A stretch of DNA of 64,000 nucleotides, taken from assembly GCA_029378245.1 (NCBI GenBank), contig JARKIF010000008.1:2046001-2110000 (forward strand). The letters are read 5' to 3'. Shown piece after piece: positions 1 to 10,779 of this stretch. The notes under the pieces were generated by a model, which worked only from the letters and a program-made list of their open reading frames with translations, was not told the origin of the DNA and ran no database searches. The DNA is from Roridomyces roridus (taxonomy: Eukaryota > Basidiomycota > Agaricomycetes > Agaricales > Mycenaceae). Each line of letters starts with the position of its first letter. Position 1 is the stretch's first letter. The position numbers and the translations under genes were made by a program.

Positions 1-2263
1 GCTAGCGTGGCTGCCAGTCAAAAATTGGCTATTGGCCGATTTGCTACAGCGACGAACAGTTTCTACATGATGCCCGTATACCCTTCAACGACGGATTCTG
101 CGGCATTCGGCTCCCCCACCCTTGCTGCGTCTAGCAACCAGAACTCATGGCCTGCTGACTCGTTCACACCCTCCAAGCCGGACGTCCTTACTGTTCGGAC
201 CGACCGCCCGCGTCTCATTGCCCCGGCGTTCAAATGGGCTGCCCTGCCGAGCCTCATTGCTAATGACCCGTACCTCCAAGGATGGAACGCGACTATCTTC
301 GGAAACGCGACAGCTTACAAAGCGTTGTCGCCCGTCGCCTATTTCAACGACAACAGCAGTGGCATTTTGGACAATGCGCGTGCTATCAAAGAACGAATCA
401 AGGCCCTTGCCTATGTCTATCGTATGACCAACGATACATCCTGGGTCGATCGTGCTTGGGAGGAGATCCAGAACGCCGCTGGCAATGGCACAGTCGATTT
501 TGGACCGGCCGACGACCGGTGGAACTCGGGCCATTTCCTCGACACTGCAGAAATTTCGGCCGCCTATGGAATTGCTTACGACTGGCTTTATGACCTGTGG
601 ACCCCAAGCCAGAAGTCCATGATTATCAGCACCCTACTCAAGTATGGCCTCCAGCCTGGATTGAACCAGGTGACGACGTCCGCGGGGTGGTGGCGCACCA
701 ACACACAAGGAAACTGGAATTGTGTCTGCAACAGCGGTTTGACCATCGCCTCGCTCGCCGTTCTTGGAGACGATAAAAGTGGCGTGCCTGAGCAGCTGCT
801 GCAGACGACCGTCGACAACGCCGTCGAGAATTGTGCGCAGGCAGTCTCGGACGATGGTACCTGGGCGGAGACGGCCAACTACTGGTATTTCGGCACCACA
901 GGTCCGTTTGATTATCTTGCCAAACTGCACCGACTGATTTATTACAGGTCACGCTGAAATGACTGCCGCGCTCCTCTCTGCAACTGGTTCGGACTATGGC
1001 CTCCTGTCTGGCAACACAAACTTTGCCAAGACGGGCGATTTCCACATGTATGTCACCGGCGCGACTTCGCTCTTCAATTACGGCGACCATGGTCCGAACA
1101 AGTACTCGTCGACCGCGAACAGCATGATATTCTATGCGTCGCAGTACAACCAGCCCCAATACGCCTTGTTCCAGCGCGATCAGTGGGACGCGGCGGATCC
1201 TTGGAGCATGTTCTGGTATGACCCACGGCTTTCGGGCGCGTTCTGGGATGGGAAACCACTGGACCACTTTTTCGACAACGATTTGGACCAGTGGGGGTCG
1301 ATGCGCAGCTCCTGGACGGACATTAATGCTTTGTACGTCGCGATGAAGGCGGGCAAGCTTTTGGGACATCAGAATCACAATGACCTCGACGTTGGTGATT
1401 TTGTGCTCGATGCGCTTGGCACACGTTGGGCTGGCGAGTTGGGGTCTGGGGATTACAATTCTCCGAATTATTTCGTTGGAGAGACTCAGACGAGCCCGAG
1501 GTAAAGCTTCCTTCCACCGCAGTCGATCCCGGTCTCTTACTTGCGCATTTTAGGTGGCAGTATTACAGGAAGATGACCGAGGGTCAAAACACTATCGTTA
1601 TCAACAAGGCGAACCAGAACGTCAATGCTGCGCCGACTGTCAACCACGATACGTCCAACACCACCCAGGGCCCGACCACCGTTTTGGAGGTTGACCAGGA
1701 CTCGACGGCTTACTTTACCACGTGAGTCCGCATTACATTGTTGCTGACACCGCTCTTACTCTCTTGCAGGGACATGTCCTCGGCTTACTTTGACGCGTAA
1801 GCCTTTTTCCTTGCGATATATATTCCCGACTTGACCGTCCTACAGAACCTCCGTCAAGCGGGGCATCCGTCTTCTGAATGGTCGCAAACAAGTGCTCCTC
1901 CAGGACGAAGTCACCGCTTCCCAGGAAGTGATGTGGCGTATGCACACCAATGCAACCGTTTCCATCGACTCGGGTGGAACGTCTGCGACGCTGACGCTCG
2001 ACGGGCAGACGATGAAGGTGGCGATGCTCAACCCGCCCTCTGGGGCTGCGTTCACGACGTCTAAAGCCGTCCGCTTCGACTCGGACCCTACGCCTCCCAT
2101 CCCTGATCAGGATAACCCTGGTGTTACGGTGCTTATCATCGATTTGCCTGCAGGGACGTATACGTTGGAGGTTCTGTTTAACCCCCAATGGCCGGGCTCT
2201 GTGAACTACGTGACGCCGCCCTCTGTCGCCCTCGACCAGTGGAGTCTCACGAGTCATAATTGA
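1..2263 (+). CDS. Heparinase II/III-like polysaccharide lyase, 5' partial
   Basis: Open at the left edge. Model: <1..901, 948..1500, 1554..1721, 1770..1796, 1846..2263, every intron 46-53 nt with GT-AG ends and frames that join exactly. The N-terminal part is helical, like the alpha-toroid of alginate and heparinoid lyases (motifs NWNCVCNSG, WAETANYWYF). The middle carries GHQNHNDLDVGDFVLDALG, which matches the catalytic-region signature of the heparinase II/III fold. The C-terminus is beta-rich (PAGTYTLEVLF). Family members cleave uronic-acid polysaccharides by beta-elimination; the substrate cannot be told here. The true start, and any signal peptide or membrane anchor, lies outside the window. 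One exon is only 27 nt (1770-1796). Confidence 0.8.
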
Positions 2264-3485
2264 TGATGGCGTGATTACTGGACTTTCGTATTCTCTGGAC
2301 ATTGACATTCGCTTTGCATGGACTGTACATATCGGACAGACATATGTATCATATACCACGTACTATTACTCTGCACCCAACGCTCGTTTAATGGCCTCGA
2401 TATATAATGATTTTTCGGCCAGTCATGGATGTAATAATAATATGTATGGCTCGGTTTGGGTGAACGTTTGATGCCATATGGGTGATGTGGGCGTCGTGTC
2501 CTCCTTGTCTGCTATCCTGTTACGAGGGCGCGAGGCCGCCAGTGTGCGCCGTGGGCTGCTCAGCGATCCTAATCCTCCAGCATCTATCGTGTGCTTTGAG
2601 CCATCCTCCGTCGAAATGCAAGTTTCACCCGAACGCTTTGAAGACCCTCGGCACCAGTGACCTCAAAGCTGCGCTTGGACAATTCAATCCGGTTGAAACG
2701 GAGTTCGGACTGGTCGGTAGACAAGCAGGCGCTTGCAAGACTTGTTTCGGCCAGCAGTTCTGCAAAAACATGAATCTTGAAGCAATCTTGAAGAAAGAAG
2801 TGCAGGGATGCGTCTGGGCATTGCGTTTGGCGGCTTGAAGGAGGGTAAACTGAATACGGGCTGCGTATACTGTACTCTGTGAGTCTTGGGTTCGTCAATG
2901 CAATATTTTCTCCGACTAAGAAAGAGCGAGGCAGGTAGACCCTGCTATTGTCGGCGAAACGAATGAATGGTAGGAGCAATTGCCCAAGATTACGGACTTG
3001 TCGAACTGATTGTGTTGTAGAGTTCCGCGCAGGATGCAAGCGACCTTGTTCTCGTATGATTCCCAATGGTCGCGAGAGTAAGATAGACGAGATGTCTCCA
3101 ATTGCCTCGTAGTAGCTGGACTACGCGGCAAGGCTATTCCAAGTAATGCAAGAAGTTCTGGCAAGTGAAGTCCAAGAACAGCATATCCCGGTTTGAAAAT
3201 GTGGATGTTTTTGACCTCCTCGGCTTGGATTCAGCTATTCAAGGTCTCCCAGCAACGCTTGGGCTAGTGCGCTTCTGGGAGGCTGGGAGGACGCGAGCCA
3301 AACAGCCAAAGCGTGTTTGCATTCAAGTTGGTCTCGCGTTATTTGGTCATCACGTTCTCTCTCTCTTTCCACCACTTTCATCCATCCGACTTGCATTGCA
3401 CTCTCGCACTTCCTCACTCTCATCTTCACATATAACCGCTTACACCCTGCCCTCAACTCTCCTCGGACAAAGGTTTCACCGCCCC
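2264..3485. other. Intergenic region, no gene recognised
   Basis: Holds the 3' region of the heparinase-like gene and the promoter of the next gene. A 160-codon reading frame on the minus strand (2584-3066) has no familiar motif, no supporting splice structure and composition like random sequence. A CATATAA box near 3428 lies about 55 nt before the next start codon. Confidence 0.5.
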
Positions 3486-4933
3486 ATGTCTTCCTTCTCC
3501 AACCAGTCACAGCAGGCGCAGGGTAAGCTCTCACCTTCTTCTTCCCTACTCTTGGATCTGACGCCACCACAGACGCCTCATCGTCTGCCGAGCAGACGAA
3601 CACGAACCTGCCCGCATTCTCAGACCAGGCTCAGAACTTCTCGCTCGCCTTCATGCCACCGACACCCAACCATGCTGCACCCAACCATGCCACCCCCAAC
3701 GATTATGCCCAATTTCAGAGTGGCCTGGCCGCTCCGACGGCCGGTGCTCCCCATGCCCAACAATACCCTCTTCTATTCCCATACCCTCCTGTTCACCAAC
3801 CTGCACTTGGCCCCGTCGAGCCCTCGGCCGGCGATGGATGGGTAGTCGCCAACATCGCCGGACTCGTCGGCTTGTATGAAGCTCGTATACTACCCCGCAT
3901 CGTGTCACAGCCGGGGGTCACAGTTACCAACGGAGCGCCAGACTGGTACAGGCAGGCAGTGCCAGAGCCCGTACCCTCCGCCTACAGAGCCTCCGCGGCG
4001 CCCCCTATACCCGCCCCGCAACAAGCAATTCTCCCTTCGTCGTCTGCAGGACCCTCCGACCTCAAACGACAGCGTCCTTCGGAGCCGGACGCTCCCAGAT
4101 CCAAGAAAAGGAAAACCAATAAGGCAAAGGCCGACGTCGACGTCGACCGCCCATATCAAGTACTGCAATTCAGAGTTGACGTGCAGTCGCAACCTGAGCC
4201 TGCCGCTGTCGCTGCCCAGGTGCCCGCTGGCGCGCCATTCACTCCATCGGCCTCCACCTCCACCTCTTTCACTTTCAATGCGCCACCCCAGGCTCCAGTC
4301 TACCCGGGACCTGCCACCCAAAGGCCAGTGCCACGCAGGGTTGGTGCTCCTCGGCGTGCAACTGGCACCGCTCAAGTGCCTGTAGCCCAAGAGCTCGCAG
4401 CTTCCGAGTCTTCCTCCGGGCAAATTGCTCACTCGGCGTCTGCTGTCCAGACGGTTGCCGTCGCCGCTGTTCAGCCACGCCCCGCTCAAGTGCCTGCAGC
4501 CCAGGGTCTCGCTGCCTCCACTTTCTCCGCGCCAAACGCAAGCGCATCAACGGAAGCAGGCGCCGGATCAACTGCCGCAACCCTGCACAACATTACCAAC
4601 GCGGTTCCCCCTTCTCCTCGCGTGATCCAGAGGGTCGGCTCGCTCTCCGGCCTCCGGGCTTCTTCATCCTCTTCTTCCGGGAACCGCGACCAAAATCTCC
4701 CCGAGCAGGGCACGACCTCTTCGGGAGTGTCGGTAGCCGATGCCGTCGATGCCGTCCAGAAGGCGGGTCCTTCGTCTGGGGCCGCTTCTGGTGCCACTCA
4801 AGGCGATGCCCAGGTGCCCACGCAGACGGACAAAGCCGAGGAATCCCAGGCCTCCGCAACCGTGGACGACTCGCAGCTAAGCTATGATGAGCTCATGAAT
4901 TACTTGGACAGTTTGCTCCCGAGATCTTCTTGA
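3486..4933 (+). CDS. Low-complexity nuclear-looking protein, unknown function
   Basis: Model: 3486..3522 and 3573..4933, 465 residues. The ATG at 3486 opens a 12-codon first exon (MSSFSNQSQQAQ) that joins in frame after a 50-nt intron; a CATATAA box lies about 55 nt upstream. The protein is rich in Ala, Pro, Ser and Gln. Basic clusters near residues 177-196 (KRQRP and SKKRKTNK) look like a bipartite nuclear localisation signal. The extreme C-terminus (LSYDELMNYLDSLL) is short, amphipathic and acidic, resembling acidic activation segments. I see no DNA-binding domain. A transcription cofactor role is only an inference; the family is not recognised. Confidence 0.65.
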
Positions 4934-5239
4934 GTCTTTGGAGATTCCATCGCGACCAAGACCAAGCTCAATGTCACCAACGTCTTCTTCCAATCCAAAC
5001 GATATCCCTCGCATTCGCACTGTAGAAAATTGATCACTGCATGTACGATAGCATGTAGCGAGTATGTACATAGGTAAATAGTTGTAGCTTAGAATCAATT
5101 TGAATATATACAATCTCACTCTTTCCAAAATCCGGATCGACTTCGTTCAATGGTAGACCCGCCAAGTAAGATATGTTTTATTCCGGGCGTGTACAAAGTA
5201 TATAATATAGAGATCGCAGACGCATACTGCTTCACCAGC
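4934..5239. other. Convergent 3' spacer
   Basis: 306 bp between the stop codons of two converging genes. AT-rich parts (for example 5095-5110 and 5195-5212) could serve polyadenylation on either strand. No gene seen. Confidence 0.4.
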
Positions 5240-6970
5240 TTACAGCGGGGGGCTGGCCTTCTGAACAAGAGTCGTAAAGTACTCCTGGAACCATGTACCA
5301 GCCTCGGGGGCGGGCTGGTCAGCGTCCCTGTGGAAAAACCATTCATAACGATTATCGAGAAGCAAAACAAGACAACGCACGAAAGACCACAGTGGTAGTC
5401 GTATCGGGCCGACGAGGTGTTGCTAGTACCGTCGCATTCACCTCCAGGCTTGGCCCAAACGATAGCGTCGATGGCGGTGTACCCAGTGTTGATCGTGGGA
5501 CGCATGCCGAAGCCGGCGCCCTTGACGTTGCACCAGTCGCCCCACTGCTGGCGGATGTTCTGCACACCAGAGCGGCCTTGGTCGACGATAAAGTGCGCGG
5601 GGAAGCCCGAGGATGTGAGGAGGGGAGTGAGGGCGTTGATGTAGTGGATCTCGTCGTAGTTGGAGTTGCCCTGGGTGATCGGGTCGGGGGAAGCGGCGGA
5701 GAGCTGGGTTGGTTGGATATTGAATTAGACTCGGAGGGAAAGATCATTGAAGGCCTGACGTACCGCGTTGTAGTTGGCGACATCGGTGGCCAGTCCACGG
5801 ACAAAGCTGGGGGAGCCAGCGCTCTTGAACAACGAGGCGAAGAGGTTGGCAGCGGGCTGCAAGTTGGCGGGCCAGCCGAGCCATCCGGCGTGTCCGGCAT
5901 CGAGGTAAGAGTAGACGTTGCCGAGGGTGTTCAGTTGTTGGATAGCGTAGGTGACACACGCCTGCGCGCATTTGTAAATTCCAAATGCAGGGGAGTAGAA
6001 TGAAAGCAACACACAAGGTACGTGGTCTGTGCATTGGCGCACTTTTCAACGCTCAGGTTGGTCACCAGGTTGGCAAGACTGTCGGGCTCGATGATAGCCA
6101 CAACGCGGACATCGGGGAACGCTGTGGAAAACAAAAATTCAGCTCAACGAGAACAAGAGGAGCAGTGGATGCATACGTTTGATTTGAGCAACAAGCTGGT
6201 CAATGTAGTTGAAGTAGTTGGCCTGGCCATTGTCGGCGATGCTGAATTCTCCGTTGGAAGCGGCAGCAGCGCAATCTCTGTCGGGCAGATCGTAGACGAT
6301 GATCTGGACCAAGCTGGGGGTGCCGGAGGATTTGCCGAGAGCACTGGCATTCGCCAGGTACGTGCCCAAGTCGGGGACTTTGGCGATGGTATCGAACCAA
6401 GTGAAAGTTGGGATCTGGGCAACGGACTGGGCAGCAGCCTTGGTGGTGGCATCCGTAATGTTGGCAGCCGCGGCGGCAACCTCGGCAGCGTAGAAAGGCG
6501 TCAGCCAAATCTAAAGATAGTTTGGGTTGAATATCGTGATTATCCTGTGAGGAACTGAACAAACGTTGTGACCCTCGAAGGGGTTTCCTGCAGCGGGAGT
6601 TTGAGTGCCAGTAGGGGCGGAGCTGACGGTGGTCGTTCCCGAGTTCGAGGTGGTCGGGTTCGAGGTGGTCGTGGTCGGGTTCGAAGTGGTCGTCGCGGTT
6701 CCCGGAAGACACTAGAAATTTTCGCGTGAGAATGTGGAAGCAACGGTAAAAAGACAATGCATACTTGCGAGTAGTACGGGTTCAGGACAGTGCATACTGC
6801 GCCTGAAACACAGGTGGTCGCGCCGGCTAATGCCACAGTTAGAGACAGTCAACAACAACAACAACAACAAAAAACTTACACCATCCCGTGCCGCCGCATT
6901 GGGAGTAGAGAGCCTGAGCATTAGCAAAAGCCGGGAGAATCGCCACGAGAGCCAGGAAAGCGGACAACAT
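5240..6970 (-). CDS. cel6A: GH6 cellobiohydrolase with N-terminal CBM1
   Basis: Secreted exo-cellulase releasing cellobiose from the non-reducing ends of cellulose. Model on the minus strand: 6970..6880, 6826..6765, 6711..6565, 6510..6177, 6121..6015, 5961..5764, 5703..5381, 5327..5240; 449 residues, all phases consistent. Residues 1-18 are a signal peptide. Residues 19-52 form a CBM1 (YSQCGGTGWSGATTC ... YYSQC). A Thr/Ser/Pro linker follows to about 93, then the GH6 domain. YDLPDRDCAA places the catalytic acid at D179 (D175 of Trichoderma Cel6A) and IIEPDSLANL gives D225 (D221). GHAGWLGWP, QWGDWCNVKG, KPGGECDGTS and HCGLSDADQPAPEAGTW are all present. The enzyme looks complete. A GTGCGT donor was chosen at 5380 because it restores HCGLSDADQP. 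Confidence 0.95.
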
Positions 6971-7010
6971 CTTGAAGTTGGTTGGAGAAAGTAAGGAAAG
7001 GTGGGCTGCA

Positions 7011-7017
7011 TTATATA
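7011..7017 (-). promoter_or_regulatory. TATA box of the GH6 gene
   Basis: On the minus strand TATATAA lies about 45 nt before the start codon at 6970. Position and sequence fit a fungal TATA element of a strongly regulated gene. Confidence 0.55.
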
Positions 7018-7972
7018 CTCGTCGGATGCCATATGAGGGGAGATCACAAGCTACAAACTCGGCAAAGGCTGGTGGAGCTCGGGGCTATTCTGCAACGCTT
7101 GACCTCGGGACCAGCGAGAAAGCAGCGCGACGAGTTGACATTACCTAAATTGTGTTGTCCAGAGATGTCGCGGACGAAGCGGCCGACTTGTGTTTTTCCG
7201 GGGTGGGTTGGCCTCCTTTTCCGATCTTTAGCCGCAAGAAACTATCACCTGGGGAGACCTAGAATTGCCTCGTGATCTTTGACGGAGCCTATATCCGACC
7301 GGGACCGACTCTCTCCATGATAGACACGAAACAGCCCAATAGGAGCATAGTAATTTGACGTGGCGAGATCGCAGAGAGGTTAGTTCAACTTGGCTCTGGA
7401 TGAGGATACGGATCTTTCTCTGGTGTAAAATTGGGATGACGTCCAAGTTGAAAATAGAGTCTCTATCTTTGAACATTCAAAATGGAGTAGAGTCGGATGT
7501 ACCTCGACCAGAGAGCGCAGAGAATTGCTCGGATCTTGCGAATCTTGTGGCAGTATTATTGGAAAGCCTGGAGGAAAGCCGGCGGCTCTTGAAATAGCAC
7601 CACTAGAATTTATCCATGGTTCAATTCTTGCAGAGACGCTCGAGTCGTTTTTCGACGAAATCTTTCCGGGTGAGAGGCGAAATGCTGCAGACAGAATGCG
7701 AGAGAACCAAGGAAAAGCCAAAGAGGATCGATGGTCGGGATTGCCAGCGAAGCAGCTTGATAGGGGTGGCCCAGTGCAGCGGAGTCGGTCGGGGGTTTTC
7801 GAGTGTGGACCAGGGTGCAGGGACCGACGGCGGAGCAAGTTGAGTTGAGTTTGATTGACATGCGATCAATCCTCTTTTACTCCTTACCATTACTGCTGGA
7901 CTCTGCTCACGGGTCTTTCGAGTTCACTACCTGAAATTGCGACTTCTTGGATCATACGGGACTTCAACTACA
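7018..7972. other. Spacer between the GH6 start and the SDR stop
   Basis: Presumably the cellulase promoter plus the 3' region of the SDR gene. A 152-codon minus-strand frame (7380-7838) has no motif and no splice partners; I regard it as chance. Confidence 0.45.
7198..7254 (+). promoter_or_regulatory. Two possible CreA/Cre1 sites upstream of the GH6 gene
   Basis: CCGGGG at 7198-7203 and CTGGGG at 7249-7254 match the carbon-catabolite repressor consensus SYGGRG, 230-285 nt upstream of the cellulase start. Cellulase genes are commonly repressed this way. The motif is short and occurs by chance, so this is only a candidate. Confidence 0.25.
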
Positions 7973-8958
7973 CTAGAACCAGTCTTTGTTGCCGTGGTGG
8001 GAAACAAACGCGCCGCTATCCTCAATAGTCCACCTGTGAATCACCTCCAGTTGCATCTTGACCGAATCCTCCGGCGAGATTGGGCCCTTGAAGTTTGGAT
8101 CCACGCTGGTGAAGGCCTTCATCATCCCTTGAATCAACTCGGCGGGAGCTAGAAAAAAATCAGAATGCTATACATTTTTCGACGCAATGGGACTTACGAG
8201 GCGGAGCATCGGATGTAGCGAACGTGTTGACGACTCCGGGGCTGAGCGCAAGGAAAACGAAGCCCTCGGGTTTGAGCTGGACTGCATATTTCGCCACGAC
8301 CATGTTGAGGGCTGCCTTGGAGACAGCGTACCCCACGGATTCACCGAGGCCTGCCTTGAGCACAAAATCCACGTCTCCCGCTCCTGAGCTCAATACGACC
8401 ACCTTTTTCGCGGAGCCCTTGCGCAGAAGCGGTAGGAATGCGTTGGTGGTATGTGCTGGCCCCACGGCGTTGACTTTGAGCTACGACGGCGTCAATGGTT
8501 GCGGTTGAAACCTAAACTGCAGGAAATTACAGTCTCCAACAAATCTTTCTCGAGGTCTTCCGGACTGGAACTAGAAACGACGTGAACAACGCGGCAGAGT
8601 CATATTAGTTCTACTGACGGATTCGTGAGGGAGGGGCCTGTCATTCGGAGAAGTGCCGCGCTGATGATCAGATAATCCAACTTTCCGCCGGTGACGGCCG
8701 AAACTTGGGTGGCGGCAGCGGCGAGAGCTGCTGGGTCGGCAATATCAGCCTCGACGACGGTGATATTCTTGCCGGGCAACTTCGCGAGATGGGTTGCTGT
8801 GGATTTGTTGCGGACGAGAGCAAACACGGTATTGCTCGGCTCGGCACTCAGTTGGTTGACGAATTCCAACTGCGAATAACATTGGTATGCAGACGAGGTT
8901 GAACGGCGACACTTACCCCAATTCCTCTGGCTGCACCGGCGACAAGGTAAGACGACAT
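7973..8958 (-). CDS. Short-chain dehydrogenase/reductase (SDR)
   Basis: NAD(P)-dependent oxidoreductase of the classical SDR fold, substrate unknown. Model: 8958..8917, 8869..8619, 8570..8531, 8480..8198, 8148..7973, 263 residues, all phases consistent. The Rossmann glycine motif is GAARGIG near the N-terminus. The mid region has LDYLIISAA, at the place of the usual NNAG motif. VVVLSSGAG carries the catalytic serine and YAVSKAAL the YxxxK pair. ALSPGVVNT follows, as in family members. There is no signal peptide, so it is probably cytosolic. Many fungal paralogs of this type annotate as sniffer/CsgA-like dehydrogenases. Confidence 0.88.
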
Positions 8959-9308
8959 GATGGTTGGTTCACTCCAAAGTTCAGAGGCCTTTAAACCATG
9001 TTTGAGTAATTCATAACATGTAAACTTGGTCATTACTTACAAACGCAATACAAATGTTACAAACACCGTACACGACGGGAAATGACGAGAGACGTATGAC
9101 GGATGACCAGCTGCGTTTGAGCTGCGCGGCTTGTCAATGTTCGAGTTGTTGCTGGCTTACGCGTTGCTTACGCGTCCTGTTGCCGGCCTACGGTGCCAAG
9201 CTCTCCTCCCATAAATCGCCCTGTAAACCTATCCTGACAAACTGTGTTACAAACACGAGAAATGATAACGAAATGATAACGAAAGACTCGGGACCCCTGA
9301 CGACTGGC
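8959..9308. other. Spacer upstream of the SDR gene
   Basis: 350 bp between the SDR start and the stop codon of the F-box gene. Short repeated words occur (TTACAAACAC at about 9058 and 9246; tandem ATGATAACGAA near 9260). No gene seen. Confidence 0.4.
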
Positions 9309-10592
9309 TTACAGTGCCAAGCTCTCCTTCCACAAATAACCCTGCCATTCTTCAACTACCTGTATATCCCATCCCTCTTGCTTCTTTATGGATTGAAGCC
9401 TGTCCACAATCGTAGGGACGCGCCTCCACGATGCATGGTAAAAGATAAACTCGCGCAGTGCGGAGAATCCAGTGCCACCCCCGAACCGTACTCGCAACAT
9501 CGCAAGCAGCTCATTGACTGCGTTTTCCTCCTTCTCCGAACAAGGCGTGATCCGCAAGGTTTGCAAATTTGGGACCAGAGCCGACTCCGAGGTCGGCTTA
9601 AGAAGCGTGAATAGGTGAAGAGCGTCGGTATCGCTCAGAGCCAGCTCGATGGCGAAATCAAGCAACGTCGGAATGCTGCTGAGAATGCAAGCCAGCGCTT
9701 CGTTGGAGATTTCCAGCGACCCACAAAGCCGAAGCACGCTCAGCGTTTTGAGTGGCTCGGGCACAGTGGGGCACAGCAGATCAGAATCATGCCGTTTTGT
9801 GAGGAGGAGACTGAAACCTTGAAGCTGCGGGAGATCGAAGCACTCTAGAACGTCCTCTATCTCTATGTCTGCTCGACGGTCCACCGCGAAGGAGGCGAAC
9901 CGCAAATGGGGTAGCTCGATCAAATCCTCGGTTTCGGGGACCGAAGAAAAACAGGTACGCAGGTCGACCACTTGGGTGAGTTGAGGGATAATCTCCCATT
10001 GTCGCTCGTCGGCGAGGTACCACGAGCAGTCATACTCGTGGTACCGTTCGAGCTGAGCCCAGGGTATAGGACTGAATATCGGTCCCTCGGTCACTACGTC
10101 GGAGTCAAAGTCGTAGTGGTGGGAACAGCTAAAGCGGCGCAGCAGGGGAAAGTCAGAGGCGTCGCCTTGGCTCAACACCTCGATCGCAAGCAACGGGGGC
10201 GCTTCGATGCGCACGTCCTCCCAGCGTTTAGAATGCGCGAGGAGGGCATGCAGAAATGGGTGCATGTGAATAGTGTGTTCCTCTGAATATGCCAGACGAA
10301 ATGTGAGCGGGTGTTGGCCGGAACGCGCCAGGTATGTTTCGAGGAAATCCTGGGCAGTTGAACCGGGTTCTTCATTATTTTGCGTCTGTTCGAGGTCGAT
10401 GAACGCCCATAATTTTGGGAAAGCGAGGGCTGACTGACGCCAGTGGCGGCAGACGTGGGTCAAAATCCACGGAAAGTAGGCGTTGATTCCATCCAACGGT
10501 GCTATAGACGCAAGAAATATGGCACACAGGATTTCTGGCGGGAGGCTTTGAAGGAGTAAATGAGCGTCTACCAAAGCGAGAGGAAAGAAAAC
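9309..10592 (-). CDS. F-box domain protein, 5' exon uncertain
   Basis: Probable substrate adaptor of an SCF ubiquitin ligase. An uninterrupted frame starts with LQSLPPEILCAIFLASI, a typical basidiomycete F-box, then HVCRHWRQSALAFPKLW, then about 350 residues of Leu-rich sequence resembling degenerate LRRs. The frame has no ATG near the F-box (it begins with TTG at 10574), so a short first exon must lie upstream. One possibility is 10700..10674 (MASAAIDHI) spliced at GTGAAG to an exon starting at 10592; a GTTTTA donor a little further on is an alternative. The end at 9309 is firm. Confidence 0.7.
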   Translation of the reverse strand, partial: VFFPLALVDAHLLLQSLPPEILCAIFLASIAPLDGINAYFPWILTHVCRHWRQSALAFPKLWAFIDLEQTQNNEEPGSTAQDFLETYLARSGQHPLTFRLAYSEEHTIHMHPFLHALLAHSKRWEDVRIEAPPLLAIEVLSQGDASDFPLLRRFSCSHHYDFDSDVVTEGPIFSPIPWAQLERYHEYDCSWYLADERQWEIIPQLTQVVDLRTCFSSVPETEDLIELPHLRFASFAVDRRADIEIEDVLECFDLPQLQGFSLLLTKRHDSDLLCPTVPEPLKTLSVLRLCGSLEISNEALACILSSIPTLLDFAIELALSDTDALHLFTLLKPTSESALVPNLQTLRITPCSEKEENAVNELLAMLRVRFGGGTGFSALREFIFYHASWRRVPTIVDRLQSIKKQEGWDIQVVEEWQGYLWKESLAL

Positions 10593-10779
10593 CTACGACG
10601 CCATGAAAGTTGAAAACAAGGCGCGACTCCGACTTGGGAATGTCTTGCTTAAAACAGTCATCATCCACTTCACGATATGGTCAATCGCCGCGGAAGCCAT
10701 TACCAAGCCCTGAGAACCGCTGGGCTCAGTCAGCGTATATTCTGCTTATAGGTCTACCCCGACCGAGACCTTCCTGACA

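Noticed and set aside
638..1378. 246-codon minus-strand frame opposite the heparinase-like gene
   Set aside because: It lies antisense to well-supported exons, is Arg/Val/His-rich as expected from complementary codons, and has no motif.
2584..3066. 160-codon minus-strand frame between genes
   Set aside because: No motif, no splice partners, random-looking composition; not listed as a gene.
5293..6003. 236-codon plus-strand frame across the GH6 gene
   Set aside because: It is antisense to four confirmed GH6 exons and runs through their introns; Gly/Val/Glu-rich shadow composition.
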